Positions 13,632-20,536 of a stretch of DNA of 20,536 bases are shown in pieces (position 1 is the first letter of the stretch; each line of letters opens with the position of its first letter). Under the pieces are notes generated by a model that was not told the origin of the DNA, ran no database searches, and saw only the letters and a program-made list of their open reading frames with translations. Where the stretch lies: the NCBI GenBank assembly GCA_017462445.1, contig JAFTRB010000048.1, positions 1 to 20,536 of the forward strand, read 5' to 3'. This stretch comes from Clostridia bacterium (lineage in GTDB: Bacteria; Bacillota_A; Clostridia; Oscillospirales; CAG-272). Made by a program: the position numbers and the translations under genes.

Positions 13632-14330
13632 ATGGAAAGAATAGACAGGGTTGTTGGCACCTTCGAGCGGAAGGCTGTGACAGAGAACAAGCCCGCCGTA
13701 CCCGACGCGGTAAAGAAGAGACTGCCCAGATACCATAGATATCTCGGAGATCTGCTCCGCGAGGGGAGAGGAAGAATATCCTCCCAGGAGCTGTCCGAAA
13801 TTATGGAGGTTACAGCCTCGCAGATAAGACAGGACCTTAACTGCTTTGGCGGCTTCGGTCAGCAGGGCTACGGCTATAACATAAAATACCTTCACGGAAA
13901 AATCAGCGAGCTTCTCGGCGTTGAGGAGGGCTATCGCTGTATAATTGTCGGCGCGGGAAATCTGGGCAAGGCGCTTGCCGCAACCCATATGTTTGAGCGC
14001 CGCGGCGTAAACAGAATCGCTATGTTCGATATAGACCCGGAGAAGGTCGGCACAGAGATTTACGGCATACCCGTGCTGGACATAAAGGACCTCTACGACT
14101 TCTGCAAGAGCGAGCGGGTTGACATCGGTGTTCTCACCGTACCCAAGGAGGCGGCATACGAGGTTGCTCTTACAATGTCCCGCGCAGGAGTCAGGGGCAT
14201 ATGGAACTACGCAAATATGGAGCTTCGCCTTCCCGAGGGTGATACCATAGTTGAAAATATTCACCTTGGCGACTCCCTGCTTTCGCTTTGCTATGAGATA
14301 AAGACACGGAGCGAGGAGCGTGAGGAATGA
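13632..14330 (+). CDS. rex: Redox-sensing transcriptional repressor Rex
   Basis: Rex represses fermentation and respiration genes and releases DNA when the NADH/NAD+ ratio rises. This 232-residue protein has the winged-helix domain (about 25-85) with RLPRYHRYL, ASQIRQDLNCFGGFGQQGYG and its DNA-contact residues. A Rossmann domain follows with VGAGNLG (106-112) and FDIDPEK (132-138), then the C-terminal domain-swap helix (213-226). About 20 residues precede the usual start of the family; a downstream GTG (codon 16) is possible but has no clear ribosome binding site. It lies 44 bases after tsaD without an obvious promoter, and its stop overlaps the dnaD start. I found no Rex operator directly upstream. 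Confidence 0.96.
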   Translation: MERIDRVVGTFERKAVTENKPAVPDAVKKRLPRYHRYLGDLLREGRGRISSQELSEIMEVTASQIRQDLNCFGGFGQQGYGYNIKYLHGKISELLGVEEGYRCIIVGAGNLGKALAATHMFERRGVNRIAMFDIDPEKVGTEIYGIPVLDIKDLYDFCKSERVDIGVLTVPKEAAYEVALTMSRAGVRGIWNYANMELRLPEGDTIVENIHLGDSLLSLCYEIKTRSEEREE

Positions 14331-15310
14331 TGGGGGAATACCGCGTTAATTTAACACGCCTGCTATCCTCCGACGCCTTCTGCGACGCAAGCCGCGATGA
14401 GCTGAGGGTGCTTTTGGCCCTCGCCTCGCTCTCGGGTGAGCCAACCGACAGGGAGAGCCTCGCCGAGATCTGTCAGGTCAGCGAGGCGCGAGTGGGCGCC
14501 GCTCTTGCGCTCTGGCAGGAGAGCGGAATTGTCGAGGAGGGCAGTGAGGGGGCAACTGTTATAATGGACCCCTGGACCGCAAGCGCCGACAGGCCGATAA
14601 TAGCCGAGAGCAAGACCGAGCTTGCCGAGAGCATCCGCGACTCGGGGACAAGCGATATGATAAACGAATGCACCGCCATGATGGGCGGTGTCGCCCTCAG
14701 CACAAGGAACATCGCCTCACTGACAAGGCTGGTGACAGAGGAGGGGCTGACACCCGAATATGTACTGACACTGGCATCGCATATGCTCCCCTCCTCCGCC
14801 GACGGAGCAAAGCTGACCACCTACAAGCTCTGCAAGAAGGCAAACGAGCTTATCGCCCTGGGCATCGACTCGCTCAGCGAGCTTGAAGGCTACATAGCCG
14901 AGAGCGAAAATCAGAAGGAATATGAAAAGGCGATCTGTCGCATCGTTGGCAGAAAAAGCACAAAAATCAGCAAGAATGAAAGGGCGCTCTATTCCCGCTG
15001 GGTAAAGGACTTTGGCTTCGGGCTGGATATCATTGAGGAGGCGTTTGAGATCTGCAACGCCATCACCCACAGCTACACCCAAAAATATATGGACTCAATT
15101 CTCGAGAGCTGGTTCAACGCGGGCTGCAGAACGCTGGAGGAATGCCGCGACTATACAGAGAAGCACCGCGAGCAGCTCTCAACCGCCGGAAGGACGGGTA
15201 GCACGGGCAAAAAGGCGCACGAGACCGACACCGCAAAATATACCGTATTCGATGCCGAGGATGCGCTGATGAGCGCCCTGGCGCGGAGCTACGGCAACGA
15301 AGGAAATTAA
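14327..15310 (+). CDS. dnaD: DnaD domain replication initiation/restart protein
   Basis: This 327-residue protein has an N-terminal winged-helix region (about 5-80) resembling the DnaD/DnaB amino domain. Two DnaD-type helical domains follow at about 108-190 and 197-278. The second holds the hallmark ERALYSRWVKDFGFG and the YMDSILESW segment with its conserved Tyr-Ile-Leu-Trp pattern. The tail from 280 is Gly/Thr/Lys-rich and probably disordered. In Firmicutes, DnaD-domain proteins help load the replicative helicase during initiation and restart. The ATG overlaps the rex stop and is preceded by GAGGAG (14312-14317). A dnaC-type loader follows ten bases later, which supports a primosomal role. 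The two-domain layout could equally be called DnaB-like. Confidence 0.88.
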   Translation: MMGEYRVNLTRLLSSDAFCDASRDELRVLLALASLSGEPTDRESLAEICQVSEARVGAALALWQESGIVEEGSEGATVIMDPWTASADRPIIAESKTELAESIRDSGTSDMINECTAMMGGVALSTRNIASLTRLVTEEGLTPEYVLTLASHMLPSSADGAKLTTYKLCKKANELIALGIDSLSELEGYIAESENQKEYEKAICRIVGRKSTKISKNERALYSRWVKDFGFGLDIIEEAFEICNAITHSYTQKYMDSILESWFNAGCRTLEECRDYTEKHREQLSTAGRTGSTGKKAHETDTAKYTVFDAEDALMSALARSYGNEGN

Positions 15311-15320
15311 GAGGTGACAT

Positions 15321-16262
15321 ATGTATTCAAGACAGAATTACACCGAGGCATTGGCAGAGATTACCGCAAGGAGAAACTCCGCCGAGGCTACCGCGAAGGA
15401 AAGAGATCTTGAGCTTTCGCTTAAATACCCCGAGATACGCGAGATAGACCGTGAGCTTAAGCAGACAGGCCTTCTGCTCTTCCGCGCCGCCTGCGCAGGC
15501 GAGGACATAACCCCCATTCGCGAAAGGAACGAGGAGCTTATGGCAAAAAGGCGCGACTTTCTCCTATCGGTGGGGCTTCCCGTGGACTACACCGAGCCGC
15601 ACTACACCTGTAAAAAATGCTCCGACTCGGGCTTCATTGACATCAAGATGTGCTCTTGCTTAAGAGAGCTGGTTATAAAAAAGAACATCTACTCCTCCGG
15701 AATGGGCAGACTTATTGACAGGCAGTCCTTCGACAACTTCGACCTTGAGTGGTACAGGGATAACGAGGAGAACTACCTGAGAATGCAGGCAAATCTCCGT
15801 ATTGCCAAGGGCTATGCTCTCGCCTTCCCGGCTAAGAGGGGAAACCTTTTGCTCATCGGAACTACGGGAACAGGCAAGACTCACATCTCCACCGCCATCG
15901 CCAAGGAGATTATTGAGCAGGGCTATGATGTGGTCTATGACTCGGCGCAGAATATCATCAGCGACTTTACCGATGACCAGTACCGCAGGAGCGGCAGCGA
16001 GCCCAAGGCGGAAAAATATATGGATTGCGACCTGCTTATTATCGACGACCTGGGCGCTGAATTCTCCAACCAGATGACCCTCTCCATTCTCTACAACCTT
16101 TTGAACACCAGGCAGAACCAGGGACTTGCAACCATCATCTCCACCAACCTCTCGGCAAAGGAGCTTGCCGCCCGCTATGAGGGAAGAATTTATTCCCGCA
16201 TCGTCGGCTCGGATTACACTCCCCTCTTCTTTGCAGGCAAGGACCACAGAACACAGAAATAA
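15321..16262 (+). CDS. dnaC: DnaC/DnaI-type helicase loader ATPase
   Basis: This 313-residue AAA+ protein loads the replicative helicase. The N-terminal helical part (1-90) is followed by a zinc-finger-like cluster CKKC...CSC (C97, C100, C111, C113). The ATPase domain has Walker A GTTGTGKTH (180-188), Walker B LLIIDDLGAE (238-247), sensor I STNLS (274-278) and the arginine-containing RIYSRIVG (289-296). GAGGTGA lies three to five bases before the ATG. It is the last gene of the long plus-strand run and is followed by the terminator at 16344-16395. Its neighbours dnaD and rex are co-transcribed by position. Confidence 0.94.
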   Translation: MYSRQNYTEALAEITARRNSAEATAKERDLELSLKYPEIREIDRELKQTGLLLFRAACAGEDITPIRERNEELMAKRRDFLLSVGLPVDYTEPHYTCKKCSDSGFIDIKMCSCLRELVIKKNIYSSGMGRLIDRQSFDNFDLEWYRDNEENYLRMQANLRIAKGYALAFPAKRGNLLLIGTTGTGKTHISTAIAKEIIEQGYDVVYDSAQNIISDFTDDQYRRSGSEPKAEKYMDCDLLIIDDLGAEFSNQMTLSILYNLLNTRQNQGLATIISTNLSAKELAARYEGRIYSRIVGSDYTPLFFAGKDHRTQK

Positions 16263-16318
16263 TCAGACACAAAGGCATTGATGCGCAAAAGCCCCATCTG
16301 GCAGTAAAGGAATAACGA

Positions 16319-16466
16319 AGGCTCTGCTACGCAATGCAAAATTAAAAAGACGCCCAGGCTCTGCCCGCATTGAGGCATTGCTTGGGTGTCTTTTTTGCTT
16401 CAGGCTTATCCCTATAATGAGAGCAACCGCCCTCTGCGCATTGCTCGAGTGTGTTTTCCTTCAAGC
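16319..16466. repeat. Degenerate short repeats around the dnaC-pnuC terminator
   Basis: Three related segments of the form GGCTCTGC followed by GCATTGC or its complement occur at 16319-16338, 16358-16381 and 16431-16444. A longer direct repeat is visible between 16372-16406 and 16437-16466, with shared blocks GCATTGCT, GTGT, TTTT, TTCA and GCTT. The second copy abuts the pnuC stop codon. This looks like a decayed local duplication of a terminator region. Confidence 0.5.
16344..16395. terminator. Bidirectional terminator between dnaC and pnuC
   Basis: An 11-base stem (GACGCCCAGGC at 16349-16359 with GCTTGGGTGTC at 16380-16390, two G-U pairs) is extended by five A-T pairs. A runs lie on one side and TTTTTT on the other, so it can stop both the operon (+) and pnuC (-). 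The 20-base loop contains part of the local GCTCTGC/GCATTGC repeat. Confidence 0.88.
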
Positions 16467-17243
16467 TTCTCCGCCTCCCTGCTGCCTTTTCTGCATTCTC
16501 AACCAATAGAAGAAGCCGTACATATCGTTTATGAAAAACATAAGGAAGCAGATTATCATCGGCAGGGAGGAGGGGTCGGCAAGCCCTGCAAATATCCAAA
16601 GGACTATAAGCACCGCATCATTCGCCGCATAGGCAAGCGCATAAAGCGGGCTGCGCAGGAAGGTCAGGTAGGCAGCAAGGAAGCTGGTGGCAACGGATAC
16701 CGTGCTGACAAGAAGCCTCGCTGTACCCAGGGCCGCCAGGATAAAATAGAAGGCAACCGTCACGGCGGCGGTAATCGCCAGCATTAGCGCCACCCTCGGC
16801 ACAGTGAGCCTGCCCACCGCAACCTCCTTCCCCTCGCCATAGGGGTGCCTGAGCCACTCAAAGACGGACAGTGCCGCCATCGGCAGGGTCATTCCCATAT
16901 AGGTTATCATCTCGCCATAGTAGGCAAAGCGGAGGGACACAATGCCATAGAGTATGGCAAAAATACACATCAGTATCTGCCCGAAGACCATTCCCTTGTA
17001 AACAAAAATAAGAGAAATAACGCCCACCAAGGAGGCTATTAAATTTAACACGCTCCCGCTCGGAGCCAGCAAATAGGAGGTAATCACCCCAACGATCGAT
17101 ACTATAAGAATGGTCCATTCAAGGGGCGAAAGGCTGGCAAAGGGGTTGGCAAGACCCGCCCTGCGACTCTTGGGACAGGGCTCGTCAGGCGCGCCCTGCT
17201 CCTTTTTCTCTTCTCTATTTCCTGCTTCCTCAATTCTTTCCAT
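16461..17243 (-). CDS. pnuC: PnuC-type vitamin transporter (nicotinamide riboside likely)
   Basis: The 260-residue membrane protein matches the PnuC family of vitamin uptake facilitators. The N-terminal 30 residues are charged. The family opening NPFASLSPLEWTILIVS follows, with about eight hydrophobic segments between residues 43 and 247. Diagnostic pieces are YYGEMITYMGMTLPM (108-122) and FEWLRHPYG (128-136). AANDAVLIVLWIFAG (206-220) and INDMYGFFYWLRM (238-250) carry the Asn-Asp and Trp residues of the substrate site. PnuC takes up nicotinamide riboside, while relatives move thiamine or riboflavin, so the substrate is inferred. AAGGAG and AAGGA precede the ATG. It is a single-gene unit with a promoter and a structured leader. 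Confidence 0.93.
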   Translation of the reverse strand: MERIEEAGNREEKKEQGAPDEPCPKSRRAGLANPFASLSPLEWTILIVSIVGVITSYLLAPSGSVLNLIASLVGVISLIFVYKGMVFGQILMCIFAILYGIVSLRFAYYGEMITYMGMTLPMAALSVFEWLRHPYGEGKEVAVGRLTVPRVALMLAITAAVTVAFYFILAALGTARLLVSTVSVATSFLAAYLTFLRSPLYALAYAANDAVLIVLWIFAGLADPSSLPMIICFLMFFINDMYGFFYWLRMQKRQQGGGEA

Positions 17244-17310
17244 ACGGTCCTTATTCTCCTTGGCATTCTTTTCCCTGCCCTCCCGATTTGCGGAGCTAAA
17301 AACATCCTAT

Positions 17311-17368
17311 AAAATAAAAAGCGAGCATTGACACATCTTCCCAGACCTAATGATGTGACCAAATGCCC
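17311..17368 (-). terminator. Terminator hairpin in the pnuC leader (attenuator candidate)
   Basis: Read on the minus strand, GGGCATT (17362-17368) pairs with AATGCTC (17323-17329, one G-U). An inner helix CACATC/GATGTG (17352-17357 with 17332-17337) closes a 14-base loop. The hairpin is followed by GC and TTTTTATTTT. It lies between the promoter and the pnuC start, so transcription must pass it to reach pnuC. That is the arrangement of a riboswitch or attenuator. The upstream 30 bases contain TGCC (in ACTGCC), which could pair with GGCA and disrupt the hairpin. I recognise no known aptamer. Confidence 0.6.
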
Positions 17369-17404
17369 GAAACATTCTCCTACCCGGTGGCAGTTTTTTT
17401 CTTT

Positions 17405-17433
17405 ATTTTAGCATATTAAAAGAAAAATGTCAA
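17405..17433 (-). promoter_or_regulatory. Sigma-A promoter for pnuC
   Basis: On the minus strand a perfect TTGACA (17428-17433) is followed by 17 bases and TAAAAT (17405-17410). These are the same boxes and spacing as the manA promoter. It implies a leader of about 155 bases. The remaining gap to 17591 holds only short hairpins (for example CGCAA-6-TTGCG at 17442-17457) and no gene. Confidence 0.85.
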
Positions 17434-17591
17434 GCCAAAAGCGCAAATGCTCTTGCGACAAAATTTCCTCGCCTGATAACGGGCAAGCAAAAAAGTGACA
17501 TTGCTCTGCCATGGGGCACGCCGCAAAAAGCAAACCTTATACAAATATTTATCGGTTAAATAGTGTATATTGCACAAATAAAATAAAACTG

Positions 17592-17620
17592 TTGACAGAG
17601 TTATAATAATGTTATACAAT
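17592..17620 (+). promoter_or_regulatory. Sigma-A promoter for the tandem lipoproteins
   Basis: A perfect TTGACA (17592-17597) is followed by 17 bases and TACAAT (17615-17620); TATACA two bases earlier is an alternative with 15-base spacing. The first lipoprotein ATG lies 37 bases downstream, behind AAGGAGG (17646-17652). Confidence 0.82.
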
Positions 17621-17656
17621 ATACATAGAAGTTTTATTTATTTTTAAGGAGGAAGT

Positions 17657-19072
17657 ATGAAAAGGCTATTATCGCTTATCCTTATGGCTGTGCTTGCGCT
17701 TGTCCTGTTAGCAGCCTGTGGAACACCGACCGAGGCAGATGAGCTACGCGCCCTGGCGACCCCCGAGGAAAAGGCAGCTTGGCTGGAACAAAGGGCAGAT
17801 GCCCTCATTGCCGACACCAATGCCGAGGAGGTGTATGCCAGCATACAGGTTTCCGACCTGCCCATCAATGACGGTACAGTAACCACTAACTCCCAAATAA
17901 TATCCAGCATACATAGGGCAGACGAGAGCGCCAGCTTATACACAAAAACCACCCTATCTATGAAGTATGGCGAGGTGACACGCAGCAATGTTCAGTCAAC
18001 CGAGATCGTTTACAAGGGCGGAGTGATGTACCTCAGCAGCAGCAACGGCAACACCCTCGGCACAAAAATAAGAGGGGCTATGAGCTTTGAAAAAGCGCTG
18101 GACTTTATCAACGATGCCGACACCACCGCAGACACCTCCCTCCTCGAGAGTGAGCTTGTCTCGACCAATGAGCTTGAAGGCGGAGGCTGGGAGGTATTAT
18201 ATACCGAGATTAAGGGCGAGGGCTACGATGAGCTTAAGGCTATGGCTGACGATATCATATCGCTCTCCACCTGCACCGTATCGGCAATAAATGTCAGGGC
18301 GGAGTACGATGCCCGCTTTATGCCGAGGAAAATGGAGATAGACTTTATCCTCCGTGATGAGGAGGGGGAGCTTGTCTCTCCGCTTAAGCTACTTGCAGAG
18401 GTCAGGCATCATAACACCACTGCCCCCGCTCGCGCCACAGCTACGGTAGATAACCAAGTCAAAAGCTACAAGGAAACGCAGCTGGCATACGCCTTTGAGC
18501 TTTATGACTTCATAGGTCAAATCAAGGAGGGCGAGCATCCGAGGATATATTACACCTTCACCTACACTCCGTATAATGTCGAGCCTACAGTAACCTCCGA
18601 GACACTAACGGTAACCGATGCCGATAAGCTGGAGTTTGAGCTAATCAGCAACACCGAGAGGGTACGCAAGTACATTTACAAGGACGGAGTATACAGAACA
18701 GTTACGATAGTTGGAGGGGTTGAAAATGAGCTTTCCAGCGAGGAATTCTCTCGTCGGGATGCAGAAATGGCTCTCGCCGAGTGGCTTCAGCCAATCACCC
18801 TTTCCCCCTTTACGGTAGAGGATGTAGTCGTAAATGACTACGACATACGCATAAATCTTTCAGACTCGGTCATCTCCGAGCTTGTCACCGCAAAATATGA
18901 CTTTGGTAGAAGCGAGGCATATTGCACGCTTAAATATAGAGAGGATGGCTCGATCCTCAGCTGGACTCTGTTCGCTACCGTCCTAACGGAAACTACAAGG
19001 CTACAGTATGAATACACCTTCTCTACCGAAGAGCCCACAGGGGACACCGAAACCCCGACAATCTCAGTTTGA
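17657..19072 (+). CDS. Predicted lipoprotein of unknown function, first of a tandem pair
   Basis: The 471-residue protein begins with a lipoprotein signal (KR, hydrophobic core, lipobox LAAC with Cys21), so it should be lipid-anchored on the outer face of the membrane. I do not recognise the family. After a short charged helical stretch (residues 26-55) the protein is rich in beta-strand-like segments. Two halves look alike: residues about 60-260 hold ESASL, then VYKGGVMYLSSS and a helical AMSFEKALDFI, and residues about 275-460 hold YIYKDGVYR followed by a helix. This suggests two LolA/LppX-like domains, which is inference from pattern only. A strong AAGGAGG precedes the ATG. The second lipoprotein follows after 22 bases and is clearly a paralogue. 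Confidence 0.85.
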   Translation: MKRLLSLILMAVLALVLLAACGTPTEADELRALATPEEKAAWLEQRADALIADTNAEEVYASIQVSDLPINDGTVTTNSQIISSIHRADESASLYTKTTLSMKYGEVTRSNVQSTEIVYKGGVMYLSSSNGNTLGTKIRGAMSFEKALDFINDADTTADTSLLESELVSTNELEGGGWEVLYTEIKGEGYDELKAMADDIISLSTCTVSAINVRAEYDARFMPRKMEIDFILRDEEGELVSPLKLLAEVRHHNTTAPARATATVDNQVKSYKETQLAYAFELYDFIGQIKEGEHPRIYYTFTYTPYNVEPTVTSETLTVTDADKLEFELISNTERVRKYIYKDGVYRTVTIVGGVENELSSEEFSRRDAEMALAEWLQPITLSPFTVEDVVVNDYDIRINLSDSVISELVTAKYDFGRSEAYCTLKYREDGSILSWTLFATVLTETTRLQYEYTFSTEEPTGDTETPTISV

Positions 19073-19094
19073 CGGTTAACCGGAGGTAGAAAAT

Positions 19095-20536
19095 ATGAAA
19101 AGATTATTAATTCTGTTTTTGGCGATGTCACTGCTCCTCGCCCTGCTTGCGGGATGCGAAAATTCCGAGGAAAAATTTGAATTCAATGGCACAGCCGCAG
19201 ATATAGAGGCGCTGGAGAGCCATGAGGCAAAGGCGGATAAGCTCCGCGAGTATAGCGAGCAAGCGCTTAAAGGATATAATGCTCAGGAGCTTGAGGCGAC
19301 AGTTGAAATAAACCTACCGGCAAGCGGAGGTAATGTAAACGGCTCCACTCGAGCTATAGCCAACCTTCACCACCTTGCCGAGAGCGCAAGCCTCCGTGTG
19401 GACACCAATCTCACAATCGTTCCAAGCAAGGGCTCCTCTTCAAGCAGCTGCCAGAGCCGGGAAATATACTACACCGACGGCGTCGCCTATCTGTCTTCAT
19501 CTATGGGAGATGACCTTCTCCCATCATTAAGCGCGGCTATGAGCTATGAGGAATTCTGCGAGATGATGGTTGTCGGAGATGGCCTGGATAACGAAATTCC
19601 CACCTCTCTGGACTGCGAAAAGGTCGCGGTGAACAGGCTTGCAGACGGTAGCTGGCATGTCAGCTATTCGGGCGTCAGCGGTGAAGTGACGCGCCCATTT
19701 GTCAGGCTTGCATCGAGCCTTGCCTCCTTCTCCGGCGTTTGGAGCTATGACAAGGTCGATTTGGCGCTGGTCTACAGCGAGCAATTTGAGCCTGTTGAGA
19801 TGAGCGTCAAAATAATCTATGCCACCGCTACAGGCTCTGAGCACACCCCTATAACGCTCAAAACCGTGTCAAGCTACTACATCACAAGCGAGGAGGCTCC
19901 GGGCACCTCCCTCATTGCCAAGGATAGCTACGAAAGGACGGATAATCTCTTGGCGGGAGCAAGGCTGGAGCGTGAGCTTAACGATATGCTTCTCGGCAAA
20001 TATGACATCCTGAATGTCAGCATTAACACCGAATACAGTGATACAACAAAGAACACCCACATAAAATATGCACTTACAATTCAGGATATAGAAGAGGCAC
20101 ATCTGGAGATAACCGAGAGAGGCAAGGAGGACAAGGCAAGGCTATACATCTACCGCGGCTTCAAGCTAATAAAGGGTCTTGAATCCAACAACGGAATGGC
20201 GTATATCAATGATCCTGTAGGCACCGACACCACCCCCTCCGCCGCCTATGCGGATGCTCTCGCCCTGACCAATCCCACAAGCTTCAGCCTGAGCCTTGTT
20301 TCAAAAATTGAGGAATCCAACGGCAGATACACGGTCCACCTCGACAATGCGGCGCTTGCTCTTGTCGGTGTGAAGTATTCGGATTCTTATGCCGGCTCGG
20401 GCATCACCTACGGCTTTAATATCGAGGATGGCGAAATTACAAACCTGGTCGTGACCATAAAGCTATACTACAAGGGGAACCTGGCGCTAAATATGATTTA
20501 CCGATACACCACAGGGCTTGATTCGATAGCACCTCC
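19095..20536 (+). CDS. Predicted lipoprotein, second of the tandem pair (partial)
   Basis: An open frame runs from ATG 19095 through the right edge without a stop: at least 480 codons, with the C-terminus missing. The start has GGAGGT (19082-19087) seven bases upstream. The signal peptide reads MKRLLILFLA and continues to a lipobox LAGC with Cys21, the same position as in the preceding protein. Parallels with that protein include ESASL, (I/V)YY.DGVAYLSSS against VYKGGVMYLSSS, AMSYEEF against AMSFEKA, and WHVSYSGV against WEVLYTEI. The two are therefore paralogues from a tandem duplication, well diverged. The second half contains another strand-rich block (for example GRYTVHLDNAALALVGV). The function is not known. 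Confidence 0.9.
   Translation, partial: MKRLLILFLAMSLLLALLAGCENSEEKFEFNGTAADIEALESHEAKADKLREYSEQALKGYNAQELEATVEINLPASGGNVNGSTRAIANLHHLAESASLRVDTNLTIVPSKGSSSSSCQSREIYYTDGVAYLSSSMGDDLLPSLSAAMSYEEFCEMMVVGDGLDNEIPTSLDCEKVAVNRLADGSWHVSYSGVSGEVTRPFVRLASSLASFSGVWSYDKVDLALVYSEQFEPVEMSVKIIYATATGSEHTPITLKTVSSYYITSEEAPGTSLIAKDSYERTDNLLAGARLERELNDMLLGKYDILNVSINTEYSDTTKNTHIKYALTIQDIEEAHLEITERGKEDKARLYIYRGFKLIKGLESNNGMAYINDPVGTDTTPSAAYADALALTNPTSFSLSLVSKIEESNGRYTVHLDNAALALVGVKYSDSYAGSGITYGFNIEDGEITNLVVTIKLYYKGNLALNMIYRYTTGLDSIAP

Noticed and set aside
13584..14264. 226-codon minus-strand frame opposite rex
   Set aside because: It is antisense to a well-supported Rex gene and has no start signals.
15660..16247. 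195-codon minus-strand frame opposite dnaC
   Set aside because: It is a shadow of the DnaC reading frame; the Walker motifs are on the plus strand.
17244..17400. TPP or FMN riboswitch ahead of pnuC
   Set aside because: The conserved cores (CTGAGA with ACCC and CTGAT for TPP; AGGGTCGGGCAAG-like for FMN) are not present.
1..20536. CRISPR array, tRNA genes, insertion sequences or prophage
   Set aside because: I saw no regularly spaced repeats, cloverleaf sequences, transposase or integrase reading frames, or phage structural genes.

Overview
The window looks like a chromosomal segment of a Clostridia-type Firmicute. It carries the 5' end of a 16S rRNA gene of Firmicutes character, perfect or near-perfect sigma-A promoters, strong GGAGG-type ribosome binding sites, a Coat F-like spore protein, a Rex repressor, a DnaD/DnaC primosome pair and the DUF1385-prmC gene order. 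No species can be named from this. I see no phage, transposase, CRISPR array or tRNA.

Layout. (1) Positions 1-315: a 16S rRNA gene on the minus strand running off the left edge, with its leader and promoter. (2) 461-4235: single-gene units, each with its own promoter and/or terminator. They are a small three-helix membrane protein (-), a very acidic 139-residue orphan (+), a MATE transporter (-) and a DUF308/HdeD-like six-helix membrane protein with a repeated acidic tail (+). (3) 4336-5855: a minus-strand pair, manA followed by a ferritin-like Coat F-type protein. (4) 5923-16262: a run of twelve plus-strand genes with overlaps or gaps of at most 58 bases and no recognisable internal terminator: DUF1385, prmC, ddl, a divergent murI, rbfA, nrnA, galU, rimI, tsaD, rex, dnaD, dnaC. 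It closes with a bidirectional terminator at 16344-16395. (5) 16461-17433: pnuC on the minus strand behind a promoter and a leader containing a terminator hairpin, so attenuation is likely. (6) 17592-20536: two tandem paralogous lipoproteins on the plus strand, the second cut by the window edge.

How the genes fit together. The long operon-like run joins translation quality functions (PrmC, RbfA, TsaD, RimI), nanoRNA turnover (NrnA), envelope precursor supply (Ddl, MurI-like, GalU), the NADH/NAD+ sensor Rex and the replication restart/loader proteins DnaD and DnaC. Several usual partners are missing from it: infB/nusA beside rbfA-nrnA, and tsaE/tsaB beside rimI-tsaD. It therefore reads as a rearranged housekeeping superoperon. 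Rex (an NADH/NAD+ sensor) lies about 2 kb from pnuC (uptake of an NAD precursor), with dnaD and dnaC between them. That proximity is suggestive but is not evidence of regulation.

Nothing here is a clear undescribed system. The best leads are the pnuC leader, the tandem two-domain lipoproteins, the divergent MurI in an odd operon, and a possible structured RNA at 1031-1111.
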